Shown: positions 1-9,496, numbered from the stretch's first letter. The stretch: DNA of 64,000 nt from Corella eumyota (GCA_963082875.1 OY720103.1:8246001-8310000); one strand, 5' to 3'. Notes: generated from the sequence alone by a model not told the origin. Translations and numbers: made by a program.

Positions 1-102
1 TTTTTGAAAACTAATATATTCGATATAATTGCTTAGCGACGCAAGTCATTTATTTTATTTTAAATATACACGGTTAATGATAAATGTGTTGGCTCACCAC
101 AT

Positions 103-206
103 CACGTTAAGTACACCCCATCTCGTCCGATCTGGGAAGTTAAGCAACGTCGGGCCCGGTTAGTACTTGGATGGGTGACCGCCTGGGAATACCGGGTGTC
201 GTAGGC
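103..206 (+). pseudogene. 5'-truncated 5S rRNA copy (type A)
   Basis: Begins at gene position 15 (CAC) and runs to the normal 3' end, 104 nt. Positions 1-14 and the ATT before them are missing, so the 5' strand of helix I is lost. Type A has G21A (GTTAAG, here at 109) and a spacer with ATTCGATA and GCTTAGCG. The internal promoter and T4 terminator remain. A normal 5S fold is impossible; transcription is possible but unproven. Confidence 0.88.
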
Positions 207-369
207 ATTTTATAAGTTTTATAGCATATTAGAAAGTACTTTATGTAGAAGTCATTTTTTATCAAAATTTTTGAAAACTAATATATTTGATATAACTGCT
301 AAGGGACGCAAGTCATTTATTTTATTTTAAATATACACGGTTAATGATAAATGTGTTGGCTCACCACAT

Positions 370-473
370 CACGTTGAGTACACCCCATCTCGTCCGATCT
401 GGGAAGTTAAGCAACGTCGGGCCCGGTTAGTACTTGGATGGGTGACCGCCTGGGAATACCGGGTGTCGTAGGC
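370..473 (+). pseudogene. 5'-truncated 5S rRNA copy (type B)
   Basis: Same 20-bp deletion as type A but with consensus GTTGAG. Type B spacer reads GAAAACTAAT and ACTGCTAAGGG. B always follows an A or A' unit, except at 9395, where it follows the recombinant D unit. Confidence 0.88.
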
Positions 474-612
474 ATTTTATAAGTTTTATAGCATATTAGA
501 AAGTACTTTATGTAGAAGTCATTTTTTATCAAAATTTTTGAAAACTAATATATTTGATATAATTGCTAAGCGACGCAAGTCATTTATTTTATTTTAAATA
601 TACACGGTTAAT

Positions 613-619
613 GATAAAT
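613..619 (+). promoter_or_regulatory. TATA-like element near -30 (first full unit)
   Basis: GATAAAT lies at -30 to -24 of the 5S gene at 643. Animal 5S genes often have an AT-rich element in this window that helps place TFIIIB. It is present at the same distance in C, E, G, K, L, M, O and P units, is shifted to -25 in D units, and reads GTTAAAT in D' and R units. The role is inferred from position only. Confidence 0.45.
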
Positions 620-642
620 GTGTTGGCTCACCACATCACATT

Positions 643-760
643 GCCTACGACCATACCACGTTGAGTACACCCCATCTCGTCCGATCTGGGAAGTTAAGCA
701 ACGTCGGGCCCGGTTAGTACTTGGATGGGTGACCGCCTGGGAATACCGGGTGTCGTAGGC
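643..760 (+). rRNA. 5S rRNA, full length (type C)
   Basis: Structural RNA of the large ribosomal subunit, transcribed by RNA polymerase III. The 118 nt run from GCCTACGAC to GTCGTAGGC, and these ends pair perfectly as helix I. The standard features GTTAAGC, GGTTAGTACTTGGATGGG and CCGCCTGGGAATACC are present. The mature RNA probably extends 1-2 nt into the A/T after the last C. Type C spacer front is ATTGCTAAGCG; the tail has T6 and ends ATAGAAA, giving a 286-bp unit. C is always followed by D. Confidence 0.96.
692..739 (+). promoter_or_regulatory. 5S internal control region (A box, IE, C box), representative
   Basis: Gene positions 50-64, 67-72 and 80-97 correspond to the TFIIIA-binding internal promoter defined in animal 5S genes. 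Here they fall at 692-706, 709-714 and 722-739. The region is intact in full and truncated copies apart from the point variants listed with individual genes. Confidence 0.8.
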
Positions 761-761
761 A

Positions 762-776
762 TTTTATAAGTTTTTT
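762..776 (+). terminator. Pol III terminator, T4 then T6 (representative)
   Basis: TTTT at 762-765, one base after the gene, is followed by TTTTTT at 771-776. Tails of C, D, J, K, L and N units have this strong double signal. A, B, E, F and H units have T4 followed by T4. Confidence 0.8.
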
Positions 777-923
777 AGCATATTAGAAAGTACCTTATGT
801 ATAAGTCATTTTTATAGAAATTTTTGAAAATTAATATATTTGATATAATTGCTAGGCGACGCAAGTCATTTATTTTATTTTAAATATACACGTTCAATGA
901 TAAATGTGTTGGCACATCACATT

Positions 924-1041
924 GCCTACGACCATACCACGTTGAGTACACCCCATCTCGTCCGATCTGGGAAGTTAAGCAACGTCGGGCCCGGTTAGTA
1001 CTTGGATGGGTGACCGCCTGGGAATACCGGGTGTCGTAGGC
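924..1041 (+). rRNA. 5S rRNA, full length (type D)
   Basis: Consensus 118-nt gene. The spacer lacks 5 bp just upstream (GGCACATCAC instead of GGCTCACCACATCAC) and reads ACGTTCAATG, so the unit is 282 bp. The GATAAAT element moves to -25. Front is GCTAGGCG; the tail has T6. Confidence 0.95.
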
Positions 1042-1210
1042 ATTTTATAAGTTTTTTAGCATATTAGAAAGTACCTTATGTAGAAGTCATTTTTTATCAA
1101 AATTTTTGAAAATTAATATATTTGATATAACTGCTAAGGGACGCAAGTCATTTATTTTATTTTAAATATACACGGTTAATGATAAATGTGTTGGCTCACC
1201 ACATCACATT

Positions 1211-1328
1211 GCCTACGACCATACCACGTTGAGTACACCCCATCTCGTCCGATCTGGGAAGTTAAGCAACGTCGGGCCCGGTTAGTACTTGGATGGGTGA
1301 CCGCCTGGGAATACCGGGTGTCGTAGGC
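1211..1328 (+). rRNA. 5S rRNA, full length (type E)
   Basis: Consensus gene. Spacer front is GAAAATTAAT with ACTGCTAAGGG; the tail has T4-T4. E follows D or J (or the recombinant N) and is nearly always followed by the truncated F type. Confidence 0.96.
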
Positions 1329-1491
1329 ATTTTATAAGTTTTATAGCATATTAGAAAGTACTTTATGTAGAAGTCATTTTTTATCAAAATTTTTGAAAAT
1401 TAATATATTTGATATAACTTCTAAGGGACGCAAGTCATTTATTTTATTTTAAATATACACGGTTAATGATAAATGTGTTGGCTCACCACAT

Positions 1492-1595
1492 CACGTTGAG
1501 TACACCCCATCTCGTCCGATCTGGGAAGTTAAGCAACGTCGGGCCCGGTTAGTACTTGGATGGGTGACCGCCTGGGAATACCGGGTGTCGTAGGC
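1492..1595 (+). pseudogene. 5'-truncated 5S rRNA copy (type F)
   Basis: The commonest truncated type. Spacer front is GAAAATTAAT with ACTTCTAAGGG; tail T4-T4. The body from position 15 is consensus. Confidence 0.88.
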
Positions 1596-1764
1596 ATTTT
1601 ATAAGTTTTATAGCATATTAGAAAGTACTTTATGTAGAAGTCATTTTTTATCAAAATTTTTGAAAACTAATATATTTGATATAATTGCTAAGCGACGCAA
1701 GTCATTTATTTTATTTTAAATATACACGGTTAATGATAAATGTGTTGGCTCACCACATCACATT

Positions 1765-1882
1765 GCCTACGACCATACCACGTTGAGTACACCCCATCTC
1801 GTCCGATCTGGGAAGTTAAGCAACGTCGGGCCCGGTTAGTACTTGGATGGGTGACCGCCTGGGAATACCGGGTGTCGTAGGC
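1765..1882 (+). rRNA. 5S rRNA, full length (type G)
   Basis: Consensus gene with the C-like front ATTGCTAAGCG but a tail reading CATTTAATAAG, so the first terminator run is only TTT. Thirty-two G units occur in the window. Confidence 0.95.
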
Positions 1883-1883
1883 A

Positions 1884-1896
1884 TTTAATAAGTTTT
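1884..1896 (+). terminator. Weakened terminator, T3 then T4 (representative)
   Basis: In G, I and P units the first T-run is TTT (1884-1886) because the tail reads ATTTAATAAG. The first T4 is at 1893-1896, about 9 nt later than in other units. Pol III generally needs four or more T, so these genes may give longer precursors. Confidence 0.6.
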
Positions 1897-2045
1897 ATAG
1901 CATATTAGAAAGTACTTTATGTAGAAGTCATTTTTTATCAAAATTTTTGAAAACTAATATATTTGATATAATTGCTTAGCGACGCAAGTCATTTATTTTA
2001 TTTTAAATATACACGGTTAATGATAAATGTGTTGGCTCACCACAT

Positions 2046-2149
2046 CACGTTGAGTACACCCCATCTCGTCCGATCTGGGAAGTTAAGCAACGTCGGGCCC
2101 GGTTAGTACTTGGATGGGTGACCGCCTGGGAATACCGGGTGTCGTAGGC
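2046..2149 (+). pseudogene. 5'-truncated 5S rRNA copy (type H)
   Basis: Spacer front ATTGCTTAGCG with GTTGAG in the gene; tail T4-T4. H usually follows G. Confidence 0.88.
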
Positions 2150-2312
2150 ATTTTATAAGTTTTATAGCATATTAGAAAGTACTTTATGTAGAAGTCATTT
2201 TTTATCAAAATTTTTGAAAATTAATATATTTGATATAACTTCTAAGGGACGCAAGTCATTTATTTTATTTTAAATATACACGGTTAATGATAAATGTGTT
2301 GGCTCACCACAT

Positions 2313-2416
2313 CACGTTGAGTACACCCCATCTCGTCCGATCTGGGAAGTTAAGCAACGTCGGGCCCGGTTAGTACTTGGATGGGTGACCGCCTGGGAAT
2401 ACCGGGTGTCGTAGGC
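2313..2416 (+). pseudogene. 5'-truncated 5S rRNA copy (type I)
   Basis: F-type front joined to a G-type CATTTAATAAG tail. Only three I units exist (2211, 11338, 41322), each followed by A. Confidence 0.88.
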
Positions 2417-2579
2417 ATTTAATAAGTTTTATAGCATATTAGAAAGTACTTTATGTAGAAGTCATTTTTTATCAAAATTTTTGAAAACTAATATATTCGA
2501 TATAATTGCTTAGCGACGCAAGTCATTTATTTTATTTTAAATATACACGGTTAATGATAAATGTGTTGGCTCACCACAT

Positions 2580-2683
2580 CACGTTAAGTACACCCCATCT
2601 CGTCCGATCTGGGAAGTTAAGCAACGTCGGGCCCGGTTAGTACTTGGATGGGTGACCGCCTGGGAATACCGGGTGTCGTAGGC
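2580..2683 (+). pseudogene. 5'-truncated 5S rRNA copy (A)
   Basis: Starts the second higher-order block; G21A. Confidence 0.87.
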
Positions 2684-2846
2684 ATTTTATAAGTTTTATA
2701 GCATATTAGAAAGTACTTTATGTAGAAGTCATTTTTTATCAAAATTTTTGAAAACTAATATATTTGATATAACTGCTAAGGGACGCAAGTCATTTATTTT
2801 ATTTTAAATATACACGGTTAATGATAAATGTGTTGGCTCACCACAT

Positions 2847-2950
2847 CACGTTGAGTACACCCCATCTCGTCCGATCTGGGAAGTTAAGCAACGTCGGGCC
2901 CGGTTAGTACTTGGATGGGTGACCGCCTGGGAATACCGGGTGTCGTAGGC
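2847..2950 (+). pseudogene. 5'-truncated 5S rRNA copy (B)
   Basis: B unit 2745-3011. Confidence 0.87.
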
Positions 2951-3119
2951 ATTTTATAAGTTTTATAGCATATTAGAAAGTACTTTATGTAGAAGTCATT
3001 TTTTATCAAAATTTTTGAAAACTAATATATTTGATATAATTGCTAAGCGACGCAAGTCATTTATTTTATTTTAAATATACACGGTTAATGATAAATGTGT
3101 TGGCTCACCACATCACATT

Positions 3120-3237
3120 GCCTACGACCATACCACGTTGAGTACACCCCATCTCGTCCGATCTGGGAAGTTAAGCAACGTCGGGCCCGGTTAGTACTTG
3201 GATGGGTGACCGCCTGGGAATACCGGGTGTCGTAGGC
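3120..3237 (+). rRNA. 5S rRNA, full length (C)
   Basis: C unit 3012-3297; consensus gene. Confidence 0.95.
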
Positions 3238-3400
3238 ATTTTATAAGTTTTTTAGCATATTAGAAAGTACCTTATGTATAAGTCATTTTTATAGAAATTT
3301 TTGAAAATTAATATATTTGATATAATTGCTAGGCGACGCAAGTCATTTATTTTATTTTAAATATACACGTTCAATGATAAATGTGTTGGCACATCACATT

Positions 3401-3518
3401 GCCTACGACCATACCACGTTGAGTACACCCCATCTCGTCCGATCTGGGAAGTTAAGCAACGTCGGGCCCGGTTAGTACTTGGATGGGTGACCGCCTGGGA
3501 ATACCGGGTGTCGTAGGC
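3401..3518 (+). rRNA. 5S rRNA, full length (D)
   Basis: D unit 3298-3579; consensus gene. Confidence 0.95.
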
Positions 3519-3687
3519 ATTTTATAAGTTTTTTAGCATATTAGAAAGTACCTTATGTAGAAGTCATTTTTTATCAAAATTTTTGAAAATTAATATATTT
3601 GATATAACTGCTAAGGGACGCAAGTCATTTATTTTATTTTAAATATACACGGTTAATGATAAATGTGTTGGCTCACCACATCACATT

Positions 3688-3805
3688 GCCTACGACCATA
3701 CCACGTTGAGTACACCCCATCTCGTCCGATCTGGGAAGTTAAGCAACGTCGGGCCCGGTTAGTACTTGGATGGGTGACCGCCTGGGAATACCGGGTGTCG
3801 TAGGC
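3688..3805 (+). rRNA. 5S rRNA, full length (E)
   Basis: E unit 3580-3866; consensus gene. Confidence 0.95.
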
Positions 3806-3968
3806 ATTTTATAAGTTTTATAGCATATTAGAAAGTACTTTATGTAGAAGTCATTTTTTATCAAAATTTTTGAAAATTAATATATTTGATATAACTTCTA
3901 AGGGACGCAAGTCATTTATTTTATTTTAAATATACACGGTTAATGATAAATGTGTTGGCTCACCACAT

Positions 3969-4072
3969 CACGTTGAGTACACCCCATCTCGTCCGATCTG
4001 GGAAGTTAAGCAACGTCGGGCCCGGTTAGTACTTGGATGGGTGACCGCCTGGGAATACCGGGTGTCGTAGGC
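3969..4072 (+). pseudogene. 5'-truncated 5S rRNA copy (F)
   Basis: F unit 3867-4133. Confidence 0.87.
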
Positions 4073-4241
4073 ATTTTATAAGTTTTATAGCATATTAGAA
4101 AGTACTTTATGTAGAAGTCATTTTTTATCAAAATTTTTGAAAACTAATATATTTGATATAATTGCTAAGCGACGCAAGTCATTTATTTTATTTTAAATAT
4201 ACACGGTTAATGATAAATGTGTTGGCTCACCACATCACATT

Positions 4242-4359
4242 GCCTACGACCATACCACGTTGAGTACACCCCATCTCGTCCGATCTGGGAAGTTAAGCAA
4301 CGTCGGGCCCGGTTAGTACTTGGATGGGTGACCGCCTGGGAATACCGGGTGTCGTAGGC
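4242..4359 (+). rRNA. 5S rRNA, full length (G)
   Basis: G unit 4134-4420; T3 first terminator run. Confidence 0.95.
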
Positions 4360-4522
4360 ATTTAATAAGTTTTATAGCATATTAGAAAGTACTTTATGTA
4401 GAAGTCATTTTTTATCAAAATTTTTGAAAACTAATATATTTGATATAATTGCTTAGCGACGCAAGTCATTTATTTTATTTTAAATATACACGGTTAATGA
4501 TAAATGTGTTGGCTCACCACAT

Positions 4523-4626
4523 CACGTTGAGTACACCCCATCTCGTCCGATCTGGGAAGTTAAGCAACGTCGGGCCCGGTTAGTACTTGGATGGGTGACC
4601 GCCTGGGAATACCGGGTGTCGTAGGC
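4523..4626 (+). pseudogene. 5'-truncated 5S rRNA copy (H)
   Basis: H unit 4421-4687. Confidence 0.87.
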
Positions 4627-4789
4627 ATTTTATAAGTTTTATAGCATATTAGAAAGTACTTTATGTAGAAGTCATTTTTTATCAAAATTTTTGAAAATTA
4701 ATATATTTGATATAACTTCTAAGGGACGCAAGTCATTTATTTTATTTTAAATATACACGGTTAATGATAAATGTGTTGGCTCACCACAT

Positions 4790-4893
4790 CACGTTGAGTA
4801 CACCCCATCTCGTCCGATCTGGGAAGTTAAGCAACGTCGGGCCCGGTTAGTACTTGGATGGGTGACCGCCTGGGAATACCGGGTGTCGTAGGC
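4790..4893 (+). pseudogene. 5'-truncated 5S rRNA copy (type J)
   Basis: J has an F-type front and a D-type tail (T6, ACCTTATGTAGAAG). It is always followed by E, as D is. Confidence 0.87.
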
Positions 4894-5062
4894 ATTTTAT
4901 AAGTTTTTTAGCATATTAGAAAGTACCTTATGTAGAAGTCATTTTTTATCAAAATTTTTGAAAATTAATATATTTGATATAACTGCTAAGGGACGCAAGT
5001 CATTTATTTTATTTTAAATATACACGGTTAATGATAAATGTGTTGGCTCACCACATCACATT

Positions 5063-5180
5063 GCCTACGACCATACCACGTTGAGTACACCCCATCTCGT
5101 CCGATCTGGGAAGTTAAGCAACGTCGGGCCCGGTTAGTACTTGGATGGGTGACCGCCTGGGAATACCGGGTGTCGTAGGC
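5063..5180 (+). rRNA. 5S rRNA, full length (E)
   Basis: E unit 4955-5241; consensus gene. Confidence 0.95.
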
Positions 5181-5343
5181 ATTTTATAAGTTTTATAGCA
5201 TATTAGAAAGTACTTTATGTAGAAGTCATTTTTTATCAAAATTTTTGAAAATTAATATATTTGATATAACTTCTAAAGGACGCAAGTCATTTATTTTATT
5301 TTAAATATACACGGTTAATGATAAATGTGTTGGCTCACCACAT

Positions 5344-5447
5344 CACGTTGAGTACACCCCATCTCGTCCGATCTGGGAAGTTAAGCAACGTCGGGCCCGG
5401 TTAGTACTTGGATGGGTGACCGCCTGGGAATACCGGGTGTCGTAGGC
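5344..5447 (+). pseudogene. 5'-truncated 5S rRNA copy (F)
   Basis: F unit 5242-5508 with a private spacer change G to A at 5277. Confidence 0.87.
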
Positions 5448-5616
5448 ATTTTATAAGTTTTATAGCATATTAGAAAGTACTTTATGTAGAAGTCATTTTT
5501 TATCAAAATTTTTGAAAACTAATATATTTGATATAATTGCTAAGCGACGCAAGTCATTTATTTTATTTTAAATATACACGTTTAATGATAAATGTGTTGG
5601 CTCACCACATCACATT

Positions 5617-5734
5617 GCCTACGACCATACCACGTTGAGTACACCCCATCTCGTCCGATCTGGGAAGTTAAGCAACGTCGGGCCCGGTTAGTACTTGGAT
5701 GGGTGACCGCCTGGGAATACCGGGTGTCGTAGGC
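5617..5734 (+). rRNA. 5S rRNA, full length (G)
   Basis: G subtype with ACGTTTAATG spacer, shared with the G units at 8006, 23571, 34113 and 38825. Confidence 0.95.
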
Positions 5735-5897
5735 ATTTAATAAGTTTTATAGCATATTAGAAAGTACTTTATGTAGAAGTCATTTTTTATCAAAATTTTT
5801 GAAAACTAATATATTTGATATAATTGCTTAGCGACGCAAGTCATTTATTTTATTTTAAATATACACGGTTAATGATAAATGTGTTGGCTCACCACAT

Positions 5898-6001
5898 CAC
5901 GTTAAGTACACCCCATCTCGTCCGATCTGGGAAGTTAAGCAACGTCGGGCCCGGTTAGTACTTGGATGGGTGACCGCCTGGGAATACCGGGTGTCGTAGG
6001 C
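5898..6001 (+). pseudogene. 5'-truncated 5S rRNA copy (type A')
   Basis: A' carries G21A like A but has the H-type spacer front (TTTGATATAA). Confidence 0.87.
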
Positions 6002-6164
6002 ATTTTATAAGTTTTATAGCATATTAGAAAGTACTTTATGTAGAAGTCATTTTTTATCAAAATTTTTGAAAACTAATATATTTGATATAACTGCTAAGGG
6101 ACGCAAGTCATTTATTTTATTTTAAATATACACGGTTAATGATAAATGTGTTGGCTCACCACAT

Positions 6165-6268
6165 CACGTTGAGTACACCCCATCTCGTCCGATCTGGGAA
6201 GTTAAGCAACGTCGGGCCCGGTTAGTACTTGGATGGGTGACCGCCTGGGAATACCGGGTGTCGTAGGC
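6165..6268 (+). pseudogene. 5'-truncated 5S rRNA copy (B)
   Basis: B unit 6063-6329. Confidence 0.87.
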
Positions 6269-6437
6269 ATTTTATAAGTTTTATAGCATATTAGAAAGTA
6301 CTTTATGTAGAAGTCATTTTTTATCAAAATTTTTGAAAACTAATATATTTGATATAATTGCTAAGCGACGCAAGTCATTTATTTTATTTTAAATATACAC
6401 GGTTAATGATAAATGTGTTGGCTCACCACATCACATT

Positions 6438-6555
6438 GCCTACGACCATACCACGTTGAGTACACCCCATCTCGTCCGATCTGGGAAGTTAAGCAACGTC
6501 GGGCCCGGTTAGTACTTGGATGGGTGACCGCCTGGGAATACCGGGTGTCGTAGGC
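6438..6555 (+). rRNA. 5S rRNA, full length (C)
   Basis: C unit 6330-6615; consensus gene. Confidence 0.95.
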
Positions 6556-6718
6556 ATTTTATAAGTTTTTTAGCATATTAGAAAGTACCTTATGTATAAG
6601 TCATTTTTATAGAAATTTTTGAAAATTAATATATTTGATATAATTGCTAGGCGACGCAAGTCATTTATTTTATTTTAAATATACACGTTCAATGATAAAT
6701 GTGTTGGCACATCACATT

Positions 6719-6836
6719 GCCTACGACCATACCACGTTGAGTACACCCCATCTCGTCCGATCTGGGAAGTTAAGCAACGTCGGGCCCGGTTAGTACTTGG
6801 ATGGGTGACCGCCTGGGAATACCGGGTGTCGTAGGC
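6719..6836 (+). rRNA. 5S rRNA, full length (D)
   Basis: D unit 6616-6897; consensus gene. Confidence 0.95.
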
Positions 6837-7005
6837 ATTTTATAAGTTTTTTAGCATATTAGAAAGTACCTTATGTAGAAGTCATTTTTTATCAAAATTT
6901 TTGAAAATTAATATATTTGATATAACTGCTAAGGGACGCAAGTCATTTATTTTATTTTAAATATACACGGTTAATGATAAATGTGTTGGCTCACCACATC
7001 ACATT

Positions 7006-7123
7006 GCCTACGACCATACCACGTTGAGTACACCCCATCTCGTCCGATCTGGGAAGTTAAGCAACGTCGGGCCCGGTTAGTACTTGGATGGGTGACCGCC
7101 TGGGAATACCGGGTGTCGTAGGC
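7006..7123 (+). rRNA. 5S rRNA, full length (E)
   Basis: E unit 6898-7184; consensus gene. Confidence 0.95.
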
Positions 7124-7286
7124 ATTTTATAAGTTTTATAGCATATTAGAAAGTACTTTATGTAGAAGTCATTTTTTATCAAAATTTTTGAAAATTAATA
7201 TATTTGATATAACTTCTAAGGGACGCAAGTCATTTATTTTATTTTAAATATACACGGTTAATGATAAATGTGTTGGCTCACCACAT

Positions 7287-7390
7287 CACGTTGAGTACAC
7301 CCCATCTCGTCCGATCTGGGAAGTTAAGCAACGTCGGGCCCGGTTAGTACTTGGATGGGTGACCGCCTGGGAATACCGGGTGTCGTAGGC
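7287..7390 (+). pseudogene. 5'-truncated 5S rRNA copy (F)
   Basis: F unit 7185-7451. Confidence 0.87.
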
Positions 7391-7559
7391 ATTTTATAAG
7401 TTTTATAGCATATTAGAAAGTACTTTATGTAGAAGTCATTTTTTATCAAAATTTTTGAAAACTAATATATTTGATATAATTGCTAAGCGACGCAAGTCAT
7501 TTATTTTATTTTAAATATACACGGTTAATGATAAATGTGTTGGCTCACCACATCACATT

Positions 7560-7677
7560 GCCTACGACCATACCACGTTGAGTACACCCCATCTCGTCCG
7601 ATCTGGGAAGTTAAGCAACGTCGGGCCCGGTTAGTACTTGGATGGGTGACCGCCTGGGAATACCGGGTGTCGTAGGC
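7560..7677 (+). rRNA. 5S rRNA, full length (G)
   Basis: G unit 7452-7738; T3 first terminator run. Confidence 0.95.
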
Positions 7678-7840
7678 ATTTAATAAGTTTTATAGCATAT
7701 TAGAAAGTACTTTATGTAGAAGTCATTTTTTATCAAAATTTTTGAAAACTAATATATTTGATATAATTGCTTAGCGACGCAAGTCATTTATTTTATTTTA
7801 AATATACACGGTTAATGATAAATGTGTTGGCTCACCACAT

Positions 7841-7944
7841 CACGTTGAGTACACCCCATCTCGTCCGATCTGGGAAGTTAAGCAACGTCGGGCCCGGTTA
7901 GTACTTGGATGGGTGACCGCCTGGGAATACCGGGTGTCGTAGGC
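7841..7944 (+). pseudogene. 5'-truncated 5S rRNA copy (H)
   Basis: H unit 7739-8005. Confidence 0.87.
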
Positions 7945-8113
7945 ATTTTATAAGTTTTATAGCATATTAGAAAGTACTTTATGTAGAAGTCATTTTTTAT
8001 CAAAATTTTTGAAAACTAATATATTTGATATAATTGCTAAGCGACGCAAGTCATTTATTTTATTTTAAATATACACGTTTAATGATAAATGTGTTGGCTC
8101 ACCACATCACATT

Positions 8114-8231
8114 GCCTACGACCATACCACGTTGAGTACACCCCATCTCGTCCGATCTGGGAAGTTAAGCAACGTCGGGCCCGGTTAGTACTTGGATGGG
8201 TGACCGCCTGGGAATACCGGGTGTCGTAGGC
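8114..8231 (+). rRNA. 5S rRNA, full length (G)
   Basis: G subtype with ACGTTTAATG; left end of the 9.4-kb duplicated segment. Confidence 0.95.
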
Positions 8232-8394
8232 ATTTAATAAGTTTTATAGCATATTAGAAAGTACTTTATGTAGAAGTCATTTTTTATCAAAATTTTTGAA
8301 AACTAATATATTCGATATAATTGCTTAGCGACGCAAGTCATTTATTTTATTTTAAATATACACGGTTAATGATAAATGTGTTGGCTCACCACAT

Positions 8395-8498
8395 CACGTT
8401 AAGTACACCCCATCTCGTCCGATCTGGGAAGTTAAGCAACGTCGGGCCCGGTTAGTACTTGGATGGGTGACCGCCTGGGAATACCGGGTGTCGTAGGC
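8395..8498 (+). pseudogene. 5'-truncated 5S rRNA copy (A)
   Basis: A unit 8293-8559; G21A. Confidence 0.87.
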
Positions 8499-8661
8499 AT
8501 TTTATAAGTTTTATAGCATATTAGAAAGTACTTTATGTAGAAGTCATTTTTTATCAAAATTTTTGAAAACTAATATATTTGATATAACTGCTAAGGGACG
8601 CAAGTCATTTATTTTATTTTAAATATACACGGTTAATGATAAATGTGTTGGCTCACCACAT

Positions 8662-8765
8662 CACGTTGAGTACACCCCATCTCGTCCGATCTGGGAAGTT
8701 AAGCAACGTCGGGCCCGGTTAGTACTTGGATGGGTGACCGCCTGGGAATACCGGGTGTCGTAGGC
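8662..8765 (+). pseudogene. 5'-truncated 5S rRNA copy (B)
   Basis: First B of the local 835-bp B-C-D duplication. Confidence 0.87.
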
Positions 8766-8934
8766 ATTTTATAAGTTTTATAGCATATTAGAAAGTACTT
8801 TATGTAGAAGTCATTTTTTATCAAAATTTTTGAAAACTAATATATTTGATATAATTGCTAAGCGACGCAAGTCATTTATTTTATTTTAAATATACACGGT
8901 TAATGATAAATGTGTTGGCTCACCACATCACATT

Positions 8935-9052
8935 GCCTACGACCATACCACGTTGAGTACACCCCATCTCGTCCGATCTGGGAAGTTAAGCAACGTCGGG
9001 CCCGGTTAGTACTTGGATGGGTGACCGCCTGGGAATACCGGGTGTCGTAGGC
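8935..9052 (+). rRNA. 5S rRNA, full length (C)
   Basis: C unit 8827-9112; consensus gene. Confidence 0.95.
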
Positions 9053-9215
9053 ATTTTATAAGTTTTTTAGCATATTAGAAAGTACCTTATGTATAAGTCA
9101 TTTTTATAGAAATTTTTGAAAATTAATATATTTGATATAATTGCTAGGCGACGCAAGTCATTTATTTTATTTTAAATATACACGTTCAATGATAAATGTG
9201 TTGGCACATCACATT

Positions 9216-9333
9216 GCCTACGACCATACCACGTTGAGTACACCCCATCTCGTCCGATCTGGGAAGTTAAGCAACGTCGGGCCCGGTTAGTACTTGGATG
9301 GGTGACCGCCTGGGAATACCGGGTGTCGTAGGC
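9216..9333 (+). rRNA. 5S rRNA, full length (D front, A tail)
   Basis: D-type front and 5-bp spacer deletion, but a T4-T4 tail and a following B unit, as after A. The switch lies in or beside the gene body and marks an unequal crossover. Confidence 0.93.
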
Positions 9334-9496
9334 ATTTTATAAGTTTTATAGCATATTAGAAAGTACTTTATGTAGAAGTCATTTTTTATCAAAATTTTTG
9401 AAAACTAATATATTTGATATAACTGCTAAGGGACGCAAGTCATTTATTTTATTTTAAATATACACGGTTAATGATAAATGTGTTGGCTCACCACAT

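Larger units (their letters stand above)
1..2477 (+). repeat. Higher-order repeat A-B-C-D-E-F-G-H-I, 2,477 bp
   Basis: Nine units start at 1, 268, 535, 821, 1103, 1390, 1657, 1944 and 2211. The next unit at 2478 is again type A, with the rare ATTCGATA spacer variant, so the block repeats from there (A to H, then J instead of I). The same nine-unit order recurs at 39112-41588. Four units are full (C, D, E, G) and five are truncated. Confidence 0.92.

Noticed and set aside
103-206. Truncated copies as a 5S-derived SINE
   Set aside because: They sit in the same tandem frame as full units, with the same spacers and no A-tail or target-site duplication; a deletion within the array explains them.
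354-372. GGCTCACCACATCAC as a decayed second copy of the 5S 5' end able to replace helix I
   Set aside because: It resembles GCCTACGACCATACCAC only loosely and cannot pair with GTCGTAGGC.
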